Origin: Actinomycetes bacterium
GTDB taxonomy: Bacteria > Actinomycetota > Acidimicrobiia > Acidimicrobiales > Bog-793
DNA: 64,000 nt
Assembly: GCA_021798985.1 (NCBI GenBank)
Contig: JAJZBI010000002.1
Location: 62,001 to 126,000, forward strand
Direction: 5' to 3'
The notes under the pieces were generated by a model, which was not told where the DNA came from, did no database searches, and was given only the letters and a program-made list of their open reading frames with translations. The translations under genes were made by a program, and so were the position numbers. Shown in pieces: positions 25,534 through 34,355 of the stretch (position 1 is its first letter; each line of letters starts with the position of its first letter).

Positions 25534-27921
25534 TCAGCGCGCGCCCACCTCGACGCGCGCCGCCAGCGCACGATCGATCACCTTGAGGGCCGCCGACGCG
25601 TCGACGTCGTGGGCATCGGCGCCGATGCGCTCGATGAGCTCAGCGCGGGCCGCGAGGAGGAGGTCGCGCCGCCCCCCGGCGTAGCGGAGCAGGCGGTCGC
25701 CGGCCGCCGCCGCCGCCATCACGGGCGCGAGCGCCCGGGCGTGCGCCGCGAGGTCGTTGCGCGAAGGCGGCGGCAAGAGCACGCCGGCGATCTCATCAGC
25801 GAGGCGCCCGAGCGCGAGCGTCGTATCGCCGGGCGAAAGCGCGGCCTCGGCCACGACCTGCGCGCCATTGCCCTCGAGGGCCGCGCGCAGGAGCGCCGGC
25901 GCCGTCCTCGGCGCGACCGCGTAGGTGCAGAACGTCGCGAACTTGCGGGCCCCGAGGCTCGGCAGCCCCTCCAGCCATCGCCGCGTCGGACGCGCCGGCT
26001 GCACGCCAGCGACTACGAACCCCTCCACCCAGGTGCCCACCACGACGAGGTCGGCGGCCGCGATCTCGGGCAGGCCAACCGCGGCGAGACGCTGCAGGTG
26101 GACGCGAAGCCCTCGGGCACCCAGCTCGCCGGCGAGCGCGCCCGCCGCGCGCTCGGTGCGACCACCGCGGCTCTCGTAGGCGACCAGGACCAAAGGCTCG
26201 CGCCCGGGCGCGGCGTGGGGGTGCCGCGTCGGGCGTTGGTCCAAAATCGACTGCGCGGCGCGACGACCCTGGGCCATCGCCTCGACCACCGTCGCCGGCC
26301 CAACCAGGGCGTCGCCGGCCACCCAGATCCGCTCCCCCGCCCCGAGCCCTGCCGACAGGCGGCCGACCTCACGCCCGAGCGCGAGCCGGCCGACGGGCTG
26401 GCGGCGGGCGAACGGTGGCGTCCCGCCGGCCAGCAGGCCGCTCGCCTGCCACTCGCGCGGCGGGATCCCGCGAGCCTGTCGCCGCAGTGGCGCCGAGGGC
26501 ACCAAGGCCGCGAAGCCCGGATCGAGCCGGTATCCCATCGCCATCACGACGAGATCGACCTCGAGGCTCACCGCGCCGTGCTCGATGACCTTTGGGGCCT
26601 TGGTCCCCCTGGCCTGCCGGGTGCGGCTGAGCACCGCCCGGCAGACCTTGCCCTCGCTGCCCTCCAAGCGCTCGAGCGTCGAGCAGAACCGGATCTCCAC
26701 CCCCTCCTCGGCGGCCTCCGCGAGCTCGTCGGGACGCACGGGAGCAAAGCGAGGGTCCATCCAGTCCACACAGATCGCCCGGTGCCCAAAGCGCCGGGCG
26801 AGCCGGGCGACGTCCATCGCCGTGTTGCCGGCTCCGAGCACGAGCACCGTCGCCGGACGGCCCCCCGCGGTCTCGATGAGCTCGAGCTCGCGGCCTTGGG
26901 CCAGCGCGAGGTGCGCCGTGGTCAAAAAGCGGGTGGCGTCGCAGACGCCGTCGAGCTCCCCACCGGGAACCGGAAGGCGAAGCGGCACGCCCGCCCCGTG
27001 CGCCAGCACCACCGCATCGTGGTGGCGCAGCAGCGTCGCCACCTGGTCCGGGGCGACCTCGCTCTCACAGCGCAGGTCGACCCCCGCGGCGCACAACGCG
27101 TCCCAGGGACGCCGTGCCACCGCGGCGGGCAGCGTGAACTCGGGGATCCCCCAGGAGAGCAGGCCCCCGGGGCGCTCGGACTTCTCATAGACGGTCACCG
27201 CCGCGCCCGAGCGGACGAGCTCGTAGGCGGCGCCGATCCCCGCCGGCCCGCTGCCAACGATGCCGACCGACAGCCCCTCGCCCCGCTCGTCGACGCGCGC
27301 CGGCAGCGGCACCGGCGCGTGGTCGGCGATGAAGCGCTCGAGGGCGCCGATTGCCACCGGCACACCGCCGGCGAGCGACCAGCTGCACGCCCCCTCGCAT
27401 TGCACGGCCTGGTCGCAGACCCGCGAGCACACATCTGGCAGACAGCTCGTGCGCGCCAGCACGCGGTGCGCCCCGTCGAGGTCACCGGCGGCGAGCGCCT
27501 GGATGAAGCCGGGAATGTCGTTGTGGACCGGGCAACCCCGGACACAGGTCGGGTCCGGGCAGTCCAGGCAGCGGCTCGCCTCGAGCCGTGCGGCGGCAAG
27601 GTCCGCGATCCCCGGGCGGGTCGCTTCGCGCGAGCCAACCAGCGGCTCGGGGAGCCGGGGGGCGAGGGCCACTCGCTCGGCGACGACGAGCGGCCCGTCG
27701 ACCGTGATCGCAGCGAAGGGGCAGGTGCGCACGCACTGGCGGCAGCCCACGCAGCGCCCGTCGTCGGCCTGCGCGATCCAGCGCGCCGGGTCCATCGACA
27801 GCGCCCCGGCGGGGCAACGCACCACGCACTCTTGACACCCGGCGCAGCGGTCGCTCAGCACCTCGACGTGAGGCTGCACCTGGCCGGTCGCGTCGGCGAT
27901 GCGGTGGTCGGTGATGGTCAC
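25534..27921 (-). CDS. Ferredoxin - GltD-like NAD(P)H oxidoreductase - flavodoxin fusion protein
   Basis: 795 aa from GTG 27921 with GGAGGG upstream. Residues 20-75: two 4Fe-4S clusters (Cys26/29/32/36 and Cys57/60/63/67). Residues 105-205: the iron-sulfur N-domain of glutamate synthase small subunit (Cys118/121/126/130; Cys160/165/169/175). Residues 218-560: FAD and NAD(P) domains (GSGPAGIG at 223; GAGNTAMDVA later). Residues 576 to about 715: a flavodoxin-like FMN domain (VAYESRGGRTERAA), then a helical tail. It should move electrons between NAD(P)H, FAD, iron-sulfur clusters and FMN in the cytoplasm. It lies 11 nt after the polyferredoxin gene, so the two proteins probably work together. 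Confidence 0.82.
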   Translation of the reverse strand: MTITDHRIADATGQVQPHVEVLSDRCAGCQECVVRCPAGALSMDPARWIAQADDGRCVGCRQCVRTCPFAAITVDGPLVVAERVALAPRLPEPLVGSREATRPGIADLAAARLEASRCLDCPDPTCVRGCPVHNDIPGFIQALAAGDLDGAHRVLARTSCLPDVCSRVCDQAVQCEGACSWSLAGGVPVAIGALERFIADHAPVPLPARVDERGEGLSVGIVGSGPAGIGAAYELVRSGAAVTVYEKSERPGGLLSWGIPEFTLPAAVARRPWDALCAAGVDLRCESEVAPDQVATLLRHHDAVVLAHGAGVPLRLPVPGGELDGVCDATRFLTTAHLALAQGRELELIETAGGRPATVLVLGAGNTAMDVARLARRFGHRAICVDWMDPRFAPVRPDELAEAAEEGVEIRFCSTLERLEGSEGKVCRAVLSRTRQARGTKAPKVIEHGAVSLEVDLVVMAMGYRLDPGFAALVPSAPLRRQARGIPPREWQASGLLAGGTPPFARRQPVGRLALGREVGRLSAGLGAGERIWVAGDALVGPATVVEAMAQGRRAAQSILDQRPTRHPHAAPGREPLVLVAYESRGGRTERAAGALAGELGARGLRVHLQRLAAVGLPEIAAADLVVVGTWVEGFVVAGVQPARPTRRWLEGLPSLGARKFATFCTYAVAPRTAPALLRAALEGNGAQVVAEAALSPGDTTLALGRLADEIAGVLLPPPSRNDLAAHARALAPVMAAAAAGDRLLRYAGGRRDLLLAARAELIERIGADAHDVDASAALKVIDRALAARVEVGAR

Positions 27922-27932
27922 GGGTCCCCCTC

Positions 27933-29495
27933 CTACTGCGCGGCGTGCATGGCGACGTACAAGATGCTGGCCAGCACGCCGAAGCCGGCGGCGAGCCCAA
28001 CCGCGCTGAGTCGCGCCACGAGCGGGCGGGTGGCGACCGGCGCGAGCTCGCGGCCCGAGATGCGCCAGCTGGTCCACATCGCGGCCAGCGTGCCGACGCC
28101 GACCACGGCCAGCTGGACGGCGACGATGCCCGACCCGGTCGCGATGCTCGTGTGGTAAAGCAGCGAGCGAGTCGACCCCGCCCCGAAGAAGTGCCCCACC
28201 GCCGGCACCACGCGCGGGGCGTGCAGCAAGAACTTCGGGAGCTGGCGGGCGAAGTAGTCGGCGCCGACCACGGGGACGATGCCGTACATGAGGGGGAGGA
28301 AGAAGCTGCGAAAGCGGCTGGTGCGCTCGAGGAAGGTCCCCGGCCGTGCGCCGCTCGCGCCACGCCGGCCGAGCGCGAGCTCGATCACTTTGGCGAGTCC
28401 CGCCGTTGCCGCCGCCACGAGGGCGATGATCCCGAGGTAGTCGACCGGGTTCGGGTACTGGGGGAAGTGCGTCATCCGGTTCAGCCACGAGTCCAAGCTG
28501 GCGTAGAGGTTGGTGGCATTGAACTGCTGGAAGACGACGAGGCCCCACAGCAACGAGATCGCCCACGCCACGTCGCTGCGCCGCCTCGTCGGGGCGACGA
28601 GCGAGGTGAGCGGCTTTTGCAGGTACAGCCCGATGTTGTCGCTCGGGCACGCCTTGTAGCACTCGCTGCAAAGCCCGCAGGACAGATTCGAATCGGCACT
28701 CCCGGGCCAGGTGTACCACGGGCAGCCATAACCGGACTCTCCCCCGCGCATGCAGTCCTTGGTGTTGCACGACAGACAGACCTGGCGATCCCGGGTGCGA
28801 AAGCCGGCGACCGAGCCGATACCACCGACCGTGCCGATCACGGCCGACAGCGGGCAGATGTAGCGGCAGAAGGTGCGGCGATCGAAGAGCAAGAAGAAGG
28901 TGAGGGCACTCGTCACGATGCCGAGCACCATCAGGCTCGTCGCCACCGGATTGCCCGGTCCAGCGATGTTGAAGTACTCCTCGATCCAGGTGAGGATCAA
29001 GAACGATCCCACCGAGAGCAAGAAGCCGTAGCGGGCGATCGGCTCGGGGAGGCTACGCCCGAGACCGAGGCGGTGCTGGGCGCGCCGCCACAGGCTGCGG
29101 CGCTGCACCCATTCGGCGAAGCCCCCGAACGGGCACATCACGCACCAGGCCCGGCCGACGACCACCATCATCACGAAGACGAGGCAGAACCACACGTACC
29201 AGGTGATCGCCGTGCCGAAGTTCAGCCCGGGCACCACGGTGCCGAGCAGCCCGACGAAAATCACGAGCCAGAAGATCAACTGGTTCGGAAGGATCAGGAA
29301 GAACTGGAACTTGCGGCTCCGCAGCAGCTTCGCGATGCGCGGGTTACGGGCGACGTCCCATCCACGGGGTGGGTCACTCGGCCCGAAGCGCTGCTCGATA
29401 CCCCGCGACTCGCGCGGTCGCAGGCGAATGGCGACGGCGACCGGATCGGCGCGCGGCGGTAGCGATTGCTCGGACCGCTCCTCGAGCAGTGTCAT
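27933..29495 (-). CDS. NapH/NosR-like membrane 4Fe-4S polyferredoxin
   Basis: 520 aa membrane protein with about eleven helices. Two CxxCP/CxxxCP motifs on loops (Cys118-Cys121; Cys210-Cys214) are typical of NapH/NosR/CcoG proteins. A soluble segment holds two further 4Fe-4S sites (Cys240/243/248/258 and Cys273/276/279/283). The periplasmic FMN domain of NosR is absent. The family passes electrons across the membrane between the quinone pool and soluble redox proteins. It is the first gene of an operon with the ferredoxin-GltD-flavodoxin fusion and is divergent from sqr. Confidence 0.82.
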   Translation of the reverse strand: MTLLEERSEQSLPPRADPVAVAIRLRPRESRGIEQRFGPSDPPRGWDVARNPRIAKLLRSRKFQFFLILPNQLIFWLVIFVGLLGTVVPGLNFGTAITWYVWFCLVFVMMVVVGRAWCVMCPFGGFAEWVQRRSLWRRAQHRLGLGRSLPEPIARYGFLLSVGSFLILTWIEEYFNIAGPGNPVATSLMVLGIVTSALTFFLLFDRRTFCRYICPLSAVIGTVGGIGSVAGFRTRDRQVCLSCNTKDCMRGGESGYGCPWYTWPGSADSNLSCGLCSECYKACPSDNIGLYLQKPLTSLVAPTRRRSDVAWAISLLWGLVVFQQFNATNLYASLDSWLNRMTHFPQYPNPVDYLGIIALVAAATAGLAKVIELALGRRGASGARPGTFLERTSRFRSFFLPLMYGIVPVVGADYFARQLPKFLLHAPRVVPAVGHFFGAGSTRSLLYHTSIATGSGIVAVQLAVVGVGTLAAMWTSWRISGRELAPVATRPLVARLSAVGLAAGFGVLASILYVAMHAAQ

Positions 29496-29549
29496 CCCTC
29501 TCCCCCTCTAGGTAAAGACCCGCCGACGTACGTGTCTGCACGCAGGCTC

Positions 29550-29578
29550 CCTATACGTGGATTTACCTATAACATCAA
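29550..29578 (-). promoter_or_regulatory. Promoter of the polyferredoxin operon
   Basis: Minus strand: TTGATG (29578-29573), 17-nt spacer, TATAGG (29555-29550), start site expected near 29543. TTTACCTA (29562-29569) in the spacer and TAGGTAAA (29509-29516) in the leader are an exact 8-bp inverted repeat, a possible regulator site. Confidence 0.5.
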
Positions 29579-29795
29579 GCGGGACGCTCAAGATAGTGGC
29601 TGGGACGCCCTCGGGACCTCCGCCACCGCCAAAGGGCCGAAAGTCCCTCTCCGGAATTGCTACTCGACGTCGCGACTCGCATCTTTCTCGGCTGTGGCAC
29701 CCGACGGTGCGGCGCTCCGCCACGTCCTGGCCGCACAGCCGTAGCGCTCAACACACGCGGGCGGAAGCGTCCACGCCGATTTCCACGCGCGCTCC

Positions 29796-29838
29796 TTGCA
29801 ACGTCAACTCGGCTCGCTAATGTTGAGTGATTCACTCA
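29796..29838 (+). promoter_or_regulatory. sqr promoter with 15-bp palindromic operator
   Basis: TTGCAA (29796-29801), 16 nt, TAATGT (29818-29823), directly followed by the perfect palindrome TGAGTGATTCACTCA (29824-29838) over the start-site region. A repressor here would block initiation. A related 15-mer lies just after a -10 box upstream of cysO at 53786-53800. Confidence 0.55.
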
Positions 29839-29856
29839 TCTTTAAAGGAGCGGCAC

Positions 29857-31050
29857 ATGCACCACCGCATCGTGATCATCGGTGGCGGGACGGCGGGGCT
29901 GAGCGTGGCCGCCCGCCTGCGGCGCCTCGGGATGGCAGACGTCGCACTCGTGGAACCGGCCGGCACCCACTACTACCAGCCGCTGTTCACCCTCGTCGGC
30001 GCGGGCGTCGTCCCGCTCTCGCGCAGCGTGCGCAACGAGGCGGACCTCGTACCCCCTGGCGTCGCGTGGATCCGCGACGCCGTGGCGGCCGTCGAGCCGG
30101 CCGAACGGCTCGTGCAGACCGAGAGCGGGGCACGCATCCACTACGACGTCCTCGTGTGCTGTCCCGGCGTCGAGCTCGCCTGGGACCTCGTGCCCGGGCT
30201 GGCCGAGGCCATGGCGAGCCCGCATGCCAGCTCCAACTACGCGCCGGGTCTCGCCGACAAGACGCGGCGACTGCTCGAGCGCTTCGAGGGCGGCCAGGCG
30301 CTCTTTTGCGCACCGGCGACGCCGATCAAGTGCCCCGGCGCCCCGCAGAAGGCTGCCTACCTCGCGAGCGACTCCTGGCGCCGCCGCGGGATCCTCTCCA
30401 AGAGCACCGTCCGCTACGTCACCGGCGCCGGCGGGATCTTCGGCGTCGAAGAGTTCGCCCGGGTGCTCGAGGGCGTGATCGAGCGCTACGGCATCGCGAC
30501 GCACTTTTCGACCGAGCTCGTCGAGGTCGATCCCGACAGCCGCAAGGCTACCGTCGAGCACCGGGGGCCACAGGGCAGCGAGCGCCAGGTCCTCGCCTAC
30601 GACCTCTTGCACGTCGCCCCCCCACAGCGCGCACCGCGCTTTGTCCGCGAGGGCCCGCTGTCGGACGGCTCACCTTTGGGCTGGGTCCCCGTCGACCGGC
30701 ACCACCTGCGCCATGTCCGCCACCCCGAAGTCTTCGCCCTCGGCGACGTCTGTGACGCGCCGACCTCCAAGACCGGCGCGGCCATCCGCCGCCAAGCTCC
30801 GGTCGTCGCCGAGAACGTCAGGGCGCTGCTCGTCGGCGAGGAGCCGACTGCGCACTACGACGGCTATGCGGCCTGCCCGATCACGACCGCCTACGGGCGC
30901 CTGCTGCTCGCCGAGTTCGACTACAGCCTGCGCCCGCACCCGACGCTGCCCTTCCTTGACACCACGCGCGAGCGCGCCGATCTGTGGTGGCTGAAGCGTT
31001 CGCTGCTGCCGGCCTTCTACTGGCACGCGATGATCCGCGGCCGGGGCTGA
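29857..31050 (+). CDS. sqr: Sulfide:quinone oxidoreductase
   Basis: 397 aa; ATG 29857 has AAAGGAG 6 nt upstream. FAD-binding GGGTAGLS lies at residues 9-16. HYYQPLFTLVGAGV is the characteristic SQR segment. Redox cysteines are visible at 101/102 (VCCPG), 151 and 159 (ATPIKCPGAPQK), and FALGDVCDAPTSKTGAAIR closes the FAD site. The last ~60 residues are the amphipathic membrane-docking part. The enzyme oxidises sulfide (or persulfides) and delivers electrons to quinone. It is controlled by a palindrome-bearing promoter and faces the iron-sulfur/flavin operon across a 360-bp regulatory region. Confidence 0.9.
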   Translation: MHHRIVIIGGGTAGLSVAARLRRLGMADVALVEPAGTHYYQPLFTLVGAGVVPLSRSVRNEADLVPPGVAWIRDAVAAVEPAERLVQTESGARIHYDVLVCCPGVELAWDLVPGLAEAMASPHASSNYAPGLADKTRRLLERFEGGQALFCAPATPIKCPGAPQKAAYLASDSWRRRGILSKSTVRYVTGAGGIFGVEEFARVLEGVIERYGIATHFSTELVEVDPDSRKATVEHRGPQGSERQVLAYDLLHVAPPQRAPRFVREGPLSDGSPLGWVPVDRHHLRHVRHPEVFALGDVCDAPTSKTGAAIRRQAPVVAENVRALLVGEEPTAHYDGYAACPITTAYGRLLLAEFDYSLRPHPTLPFLDTTRERADLWWLKRSLLPAFYWHAMIRGRG

Positions 31051-31108
31051 GCGGCCCCTCGGCGCCGTCTGACGTCCTGGCGCGGGCGCGCAGGCAGACG
31101 TGGCCCGC

Positions 31109-32344
31109 TCAGGCCTTGGCGCCGGTGAGCTCGAGACGCGCATCGGCCGTCGGGCGGCCGACACCTGGGGGCGGCAGGTCGCGGGAGCGGTGGATCACGA
31201 GCGTGCTCGCCAGCGCCAGCAGCGACACCGCCCCGAGCTCGCTCGCGGTGCCGAGCTGCCCTTTGGCCACCGACAGCGCGGTGGGAAGCAAGAAGCCGAC
31301 ATAGGACAGGGCGTAGTAGACGCCGGTGAGTGCCGCGCGGTCCTCGCCGGTGCTGATGCGCTGCACCTCGACCAGCCCGGCCACGAGCGCGATGCCGTAG
31401 GCGGCGCCGAGCACCACGGCGGCGAGGATGCCCCAGGTTGGCGAGCCGAGCGCGACCGCGAAGGCGGCGAGGGCAATGCCGAGGGTGACGCTCACCATTC
31501 CGACGAGGATGGCGCGCGGGCGCCGAGCATCATCCAGGCGGCGCGCGAGCGGCTGGACGAGCACGCCGGCACCGAGCGTGAGGACGCTGAGCGCGGTCGC
31601 GTAGATGAGCGCGAGGTGGCCGACCTGGCGCGCCAGGGCCTGGGGGACGATGGCGTAGGCGACCCCGGCGGCCCCGAACACCCAGGGGGCCATCGGCAAC
31701 ACGAGCCGGCGAAAGCGCGGATGCCCGAGGGCGGGGACCTGCGGGCGGAGTCCGGTCGCGGCGACGCCCGTCGGGCGCGGCGCTGGGGCGCGCGACACCG
31801 CGAGGAGCACCGCCGCGGCGAACACCAGCTGGACCAGGTACGGCAGCGTCTCAGGAAGCGGGCCCCACTGGGCGAGCACCCCGGCGACGCCGGCGCCGAT
31901 CCCGAACCCAGCGGTGAGCGCGAGCGACGCCCGCCGGGCGCCCGCCGCCCGGCTTCGGCCCGAGGCCTGGGTCAGCTCACCGACCCAGGTCGTGCCGACC
32001 GCCATGCCGAGGCCGACCGCCACTCCCGACAAGAGCCGCCCGATCGCAAGCGACGCCAGGGTTCCCGCGGCGAGCGCCCCGCTGCCAAGGAGCGAGCAGC
32101 CCAGCGCGATCATCACCATGCGGCGGTGCCCATGTCGGCCAGACAGCGGACCGCCGAGGAGCAACGCGGGTGCCAGGCCGAGCACGTAAGCACCGAGCAG
32201 CGCGTCCACGACCGTCGCCGAGTCACCGTTCGCCTGGCGATACAGGGTGAGGAGCGGGGTGAACTGGTTGCCGCCCCATCCGCAGGCGAACATCGCTGCG
32301 GCGACGACGGACCAGCCCCATCGCGCCCGCTTCGCCTCACGCAC
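31109..32344 (-). CDS. MFS transporter
   Basis: 411 aa from GTG 32344, which overlaps the last 8 bp of the upstream gntR gene (translational coupling). About 12 helices; GGPLSGRHGHRRMVMIAL is the loop 2-3 signature and RLDDARRPRAILVG its second-half counterpart. The substrate is unknown. Coupling to a GntR/FCD regulator suggests transport of an organic acid or similar ligand of that regulator. Confidence 0.87.
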   Translation of the reverse strand: MREAKRARWGWSVVAAAMFACGWGGNQFTPLLTLYRQANGDSATVVDALLGAYVLGLAPALLLGGPLSGRHGHRRMVMIALGCSLLGSGALAAGTLASLAIGRLLSGVAVGLGMAVGTTWVGELTQASGRSRAAGARRASLALTAGFGIGAGVAGVLAQWGPLPETLPYLVQLVFAAAVLLAVSRAPAPRPTGVAATGLRPQVPALGHPRFRRLVLPMAPWVFGAAGVAYAIVPQALARQVGHLALIYATALSVLTLGAGVLVQPLARRLDDARRPRAILVGMVSVTLGIALAAFAVALGSPTWGILAAVVLGAAYGIALVAGLVEVQRISTGEDRAALTGVYYALSYVGFLLPTALSVAKGQLGTASELGAVSLLALASTLVIHRSRDLPPPGVGRPTADARLELTGAKA

Positions 32345-32978
32345 CGAGCAGCACCTTGTGGGTGGATTCGAAGTGGCGCCGGAGCGCGGCCGAGAACGTC
32401 GCGGCGTCGCCGTCTTCGGCCAAGTCCAGCAGGCCACGGTGGTCGCGGAGCAGCTCGGCCAGCCGGCCGATGTCGGACTGCACCGCACCAGCGGTCATCT
32501 GACGTTGGCGGTCCCCGAGGGTCCCATATAGGCGCGTGGCGAGGGCATTGCCGGCCGCCCGGACAATTGCCAGGTGGAAGCGCTGATCCGAGACGGAAAA
32601 GCCGACGAGGTCGAGGACCTCGGCATGGCTTTGTTGATCCTCGAGCTCGGCGCGCGCCGCGGCGAGCAGCGCCGCGCGTCCGGCATGGCGCCCCAGTCGG
32701 CGGACGGCCGCCACCTCCAGGCCCTCGCGCACCTCCAAGAGATCGACCATGTCGCCCGGTGTGAGCGGGGTCACGACGGCCCCGCGTCGAGGAAGCAGCG
32801 AGAGGAATCCCTCTGCCTCGAGGCGCACGAAGGCCTCACGTGCCGGGGTCCGGCTGACGTTGAGCCGCCGGGCGACCTCGGCCTCGCTCAACAGGCTGCC
32901 GCCCGCCAGCTCGCCCGAGAGGATCTGTGCCTTGGTGGTGTCATAGACGACTTGGGCAGAAGGCGGCGCCGAAGGCAT
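32337..32978 (-). CDS. GntR family regulator, FadR/FCD subfamily
   Basis: 213 aa. The winged HTH is at residues 8-75 (SEAEVARRLNVSRTPAREAFVRLEAEGFL), followed by an all-helical FCD ligand domain; FHLAIVRAAGNAL and DHRGLLDLAEDGDAATFSAALRRHFE hold the expected His metal ligands. FCD regulators sense carboxylates bound through a metal. ATG 32978 follows a leaderless -10. Two abutting CTTG-N4-CAAG palindromes upstream suggest autoregulation of gntR and the coupled MFS gene. Confidence 0.9.
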   Translation of the reverse strand: MPSAPPSAQVVYDTTKAQILSGELAGGSLLSEAEVARRLNVSRTPAREAFVRLEAEGFLSLLPRRGAVVTPLTPGDMVDLLEVREGLEVAAVRRLGRHAGRAALLAAARAELEDQQSHAEVLDLVGFSVSDQRFHLAIVRAAGNALATRLYGTLGDRQRQMTAGAVQSDIGRLAELLRDHRGLLDLAEDGDAATFSAALRRHFESTHKVLLGA

Positions 32979-32984
32979 GACGAG

Positions 32985-32990
32985 AGTCTA
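32985..32990 (-). promoter_or_regulatory. -10 box TAGACT of gntR (leaderless)
   Basis: Minus-strand TAGACT, 6 nt, then ATG 32978. The tandem palindromes start 18 bp further upstream, over the -35 region. Confidence 0.5.
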
Positions 32991-33007
32991 GCTCTCTTGC
33001 GTGCATC

Positions 33008-33031
33008 CTTGTATGCAAGCTTGGACACAAG
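33008..33031. promoter_or_regulatory. Two abutting 12-bp palindromes, probable GntR/FCD operators
   Basis: CTTGTATGCAAG (33008-33019) and CTTGGACACAAG (33020-33031) touch end to end; CTTGC at 32996 may be a half site. FCD-type GntR proteins typically bind TTGTATACAA-like palindromes. The location upstream of the gntR -10 box favours autorepression. Confidence 0.6.
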
Positions 33032-33081
33032 AGTCACCGCGACGCCCGCCGGCCGGGGGCTCGCGCCGATCCCCCAGACGA

Positions 33082-33459
33082 CTACGGCTCCTCGCGGTGC
33101 ACCGTGTCAGGCGCGAACGCCGGGACGCAGACCGACAGGTAGTCCGCACCAGCAGGGGTCGAGTAGCGGACTCGCTCCCCGGCCGGGGCGTGGACGGCCT
33201 GACCGGCGCCGGCCTCAAAGCTCCCCGACTCGTGCTCCACCTGGACCGCCCCGGAGAGCACCACGGTCCACTCGTCGAACTCGGGACGCTGCCAGGGCTC
33301 CGACCAGCCCGCCGGGCTGGTCATGTGGGCGATGCTCACCGCAGCATCCCCCGTGTTGACCCGTCCGATGTGCTCGAGGATCTGCTTTCCTCCGCTGCCC
33401 GCCGCGATCACCGACGATGCCGCTTCGATCAGTCTTGCCATCGCTGCAGTCTGCCCCAT
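33082..33459 (-). CDS. Cupin domain protein
   Basis: 125 aa from ATG 33459, with GGGAGG about 10 nt upstream; ATG 33441 is an in-frame alternative. A single small beta-barrel: RPEFDEWTVVLSGAVQVEHESG (cupin motif 1, although the usual metal histidines are largely replaced) and GQAVHAPAGERVRYSTP (motif 2, one His). Metal binding is therefore doubtful, and a ligand-binding rather than enzymatic role is possible. Confidence 0.75.
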   Translation of the reverse strand: MGQTAAMARLIEAASSVIAAGSGGKQILEHIGRVNTGDAAVSIAHMTSPAGWSEPWQRPEFDEWTVVLSGAVQVEHESGSFEAGAGQAVHAPAGERVRYSTPAGADYLSVCVPAFAPDTVHREEP

Positions 33460-33720
33460 CGCCGCTCGACCTCCCGGCCCGTGACGGCGAGACACGCCCA
33501 AGGCGCCGATGCCACGACGCGTTGCCAGCTCATCGACCACGGGCCAGGCTTTCGTGCCACGTGGTCGTCGTGCGGCGTCGACCGCGGCGAGGAGCCCAGG
33601 CGCCGACGCCGGCTGGCCCTCCCCTGCAGCGCGGTTGGACTTCGGCACGACCACAAGACGGGTCAGCGCCGCGTGCGACGGCCGGCACGACCGAGCGCTC
33701 GGACGGCCGCAGCCGGCAGA

Positions 33721-34116
33721 TCAGGAAGCCTTGGCCATCCTGGCGGCTCGGCGCGCCACATGCAGCCGCCGCATCGCCGCCACCTTCGCCATGGCACGCA
33801 CGAGCGCCAGCGCGCCGAGCACGATGCGCGTGGCATCAACGGCCGGCACCCAACGCACGTGGCCGTCCCGCAGGACGTAGACGCCGAGCGGCCAGGTCAC
33901 CCCGCCAAAGCCAGCACCTCGACCCGAGCGTTCGGCCGACTGCTTGTCGGCCCGCGGCTCGCTGGACGTGCCGTCCTCGCCTTCGCCGCCCCCGCCGCCG
34001 CCGGCCACCACGGCGACCGGGATCACGACGGTGCCGGCCTGCTCGATGGGCTGACCGAAGCAGCGTCGCACCGAGAGACTCTCGGCCGCACCACTCAACA
34101 CGCGCTCGATCTCCAT
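33721..34116 (-). CDS. GerW/YtfJ family protein
   Basis: 131 aa; ATG 34116 has GGGAGGG upstream. RRCFGQPIEQAGTVVIPVAVV, a Gly-rich segment, and PLGVYVLRDGHVRWVPAVD followed by TRI are the ordered signatures of the GerW (sporulation protein YtfJ) family, widespread also in non-sporulating actinobacteria. Biochemical function is unknown. The C-terminus is basic and helical (RRLHVARRAARMAKAS). Confidence 0.8.
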   Translation of the reverse strand: MEIERVLSGAAESLSVRRCFGQPIEQAGTVVIPVAVVAGGGGGGEGEDGTSSEPRADKQSAERSGRGAGFGGVTWPLGVYVLRDGHVRWVPAVDATRIVLGALALVRAMAKVAAMRRLHVARRAARMAKAS

Positions 34117-34355
34117 GGTCTCGCCCTCCCTGCGGTGAGGTTCCCCAGGAATCGTGCGAGCGCGCGGCCGGCGCCTCCAGGGCCACAAGTCCCAATTGCC
34201 CACGGGATTGCCCACGCGCTCGATGCCGGCCCGCTCGCGCCCGCCGGCTCGCCGCGACGTGTTCGCGCCATCGCCCGCGGGTCGCCGAAGCGCCAGCCCC
34301 ACCGATCGCCCCCGGGGCGGCACCGGCCGCTCCCGGGGGCGCCGGGCAAGACGTG

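Noticed and set aside
24553-28158. 1201-codon open frame on the plus strand
   Set aside because: It runs antisense to the response regulator and the ferredoxin-GltD-flavodoxin gene; composition is Arg/Ala/Pro-rich with no fold signature. High GC keeps antisense frames open.
27922-28770. N-terminal extension of the GltD fusion frame
   Set aside because: It overlaps the polyferredoxin gene in another frame, is Arg/His-rich, and GTG 27921 has a good ribosome binding site directly before the ferredoxin domain.
28000-29495. True NosR (nitrous oxide reductase regulator)
   Set aside because: No periplasmic FMN-binding domain and no nos genes nearby; only the polyferredoxin part is shared.
31100-32764. 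554-codon plus-strand frame
   Set aside because: Antisense to the MFS and GntR genes, which have clear family motifs and coupled starts.
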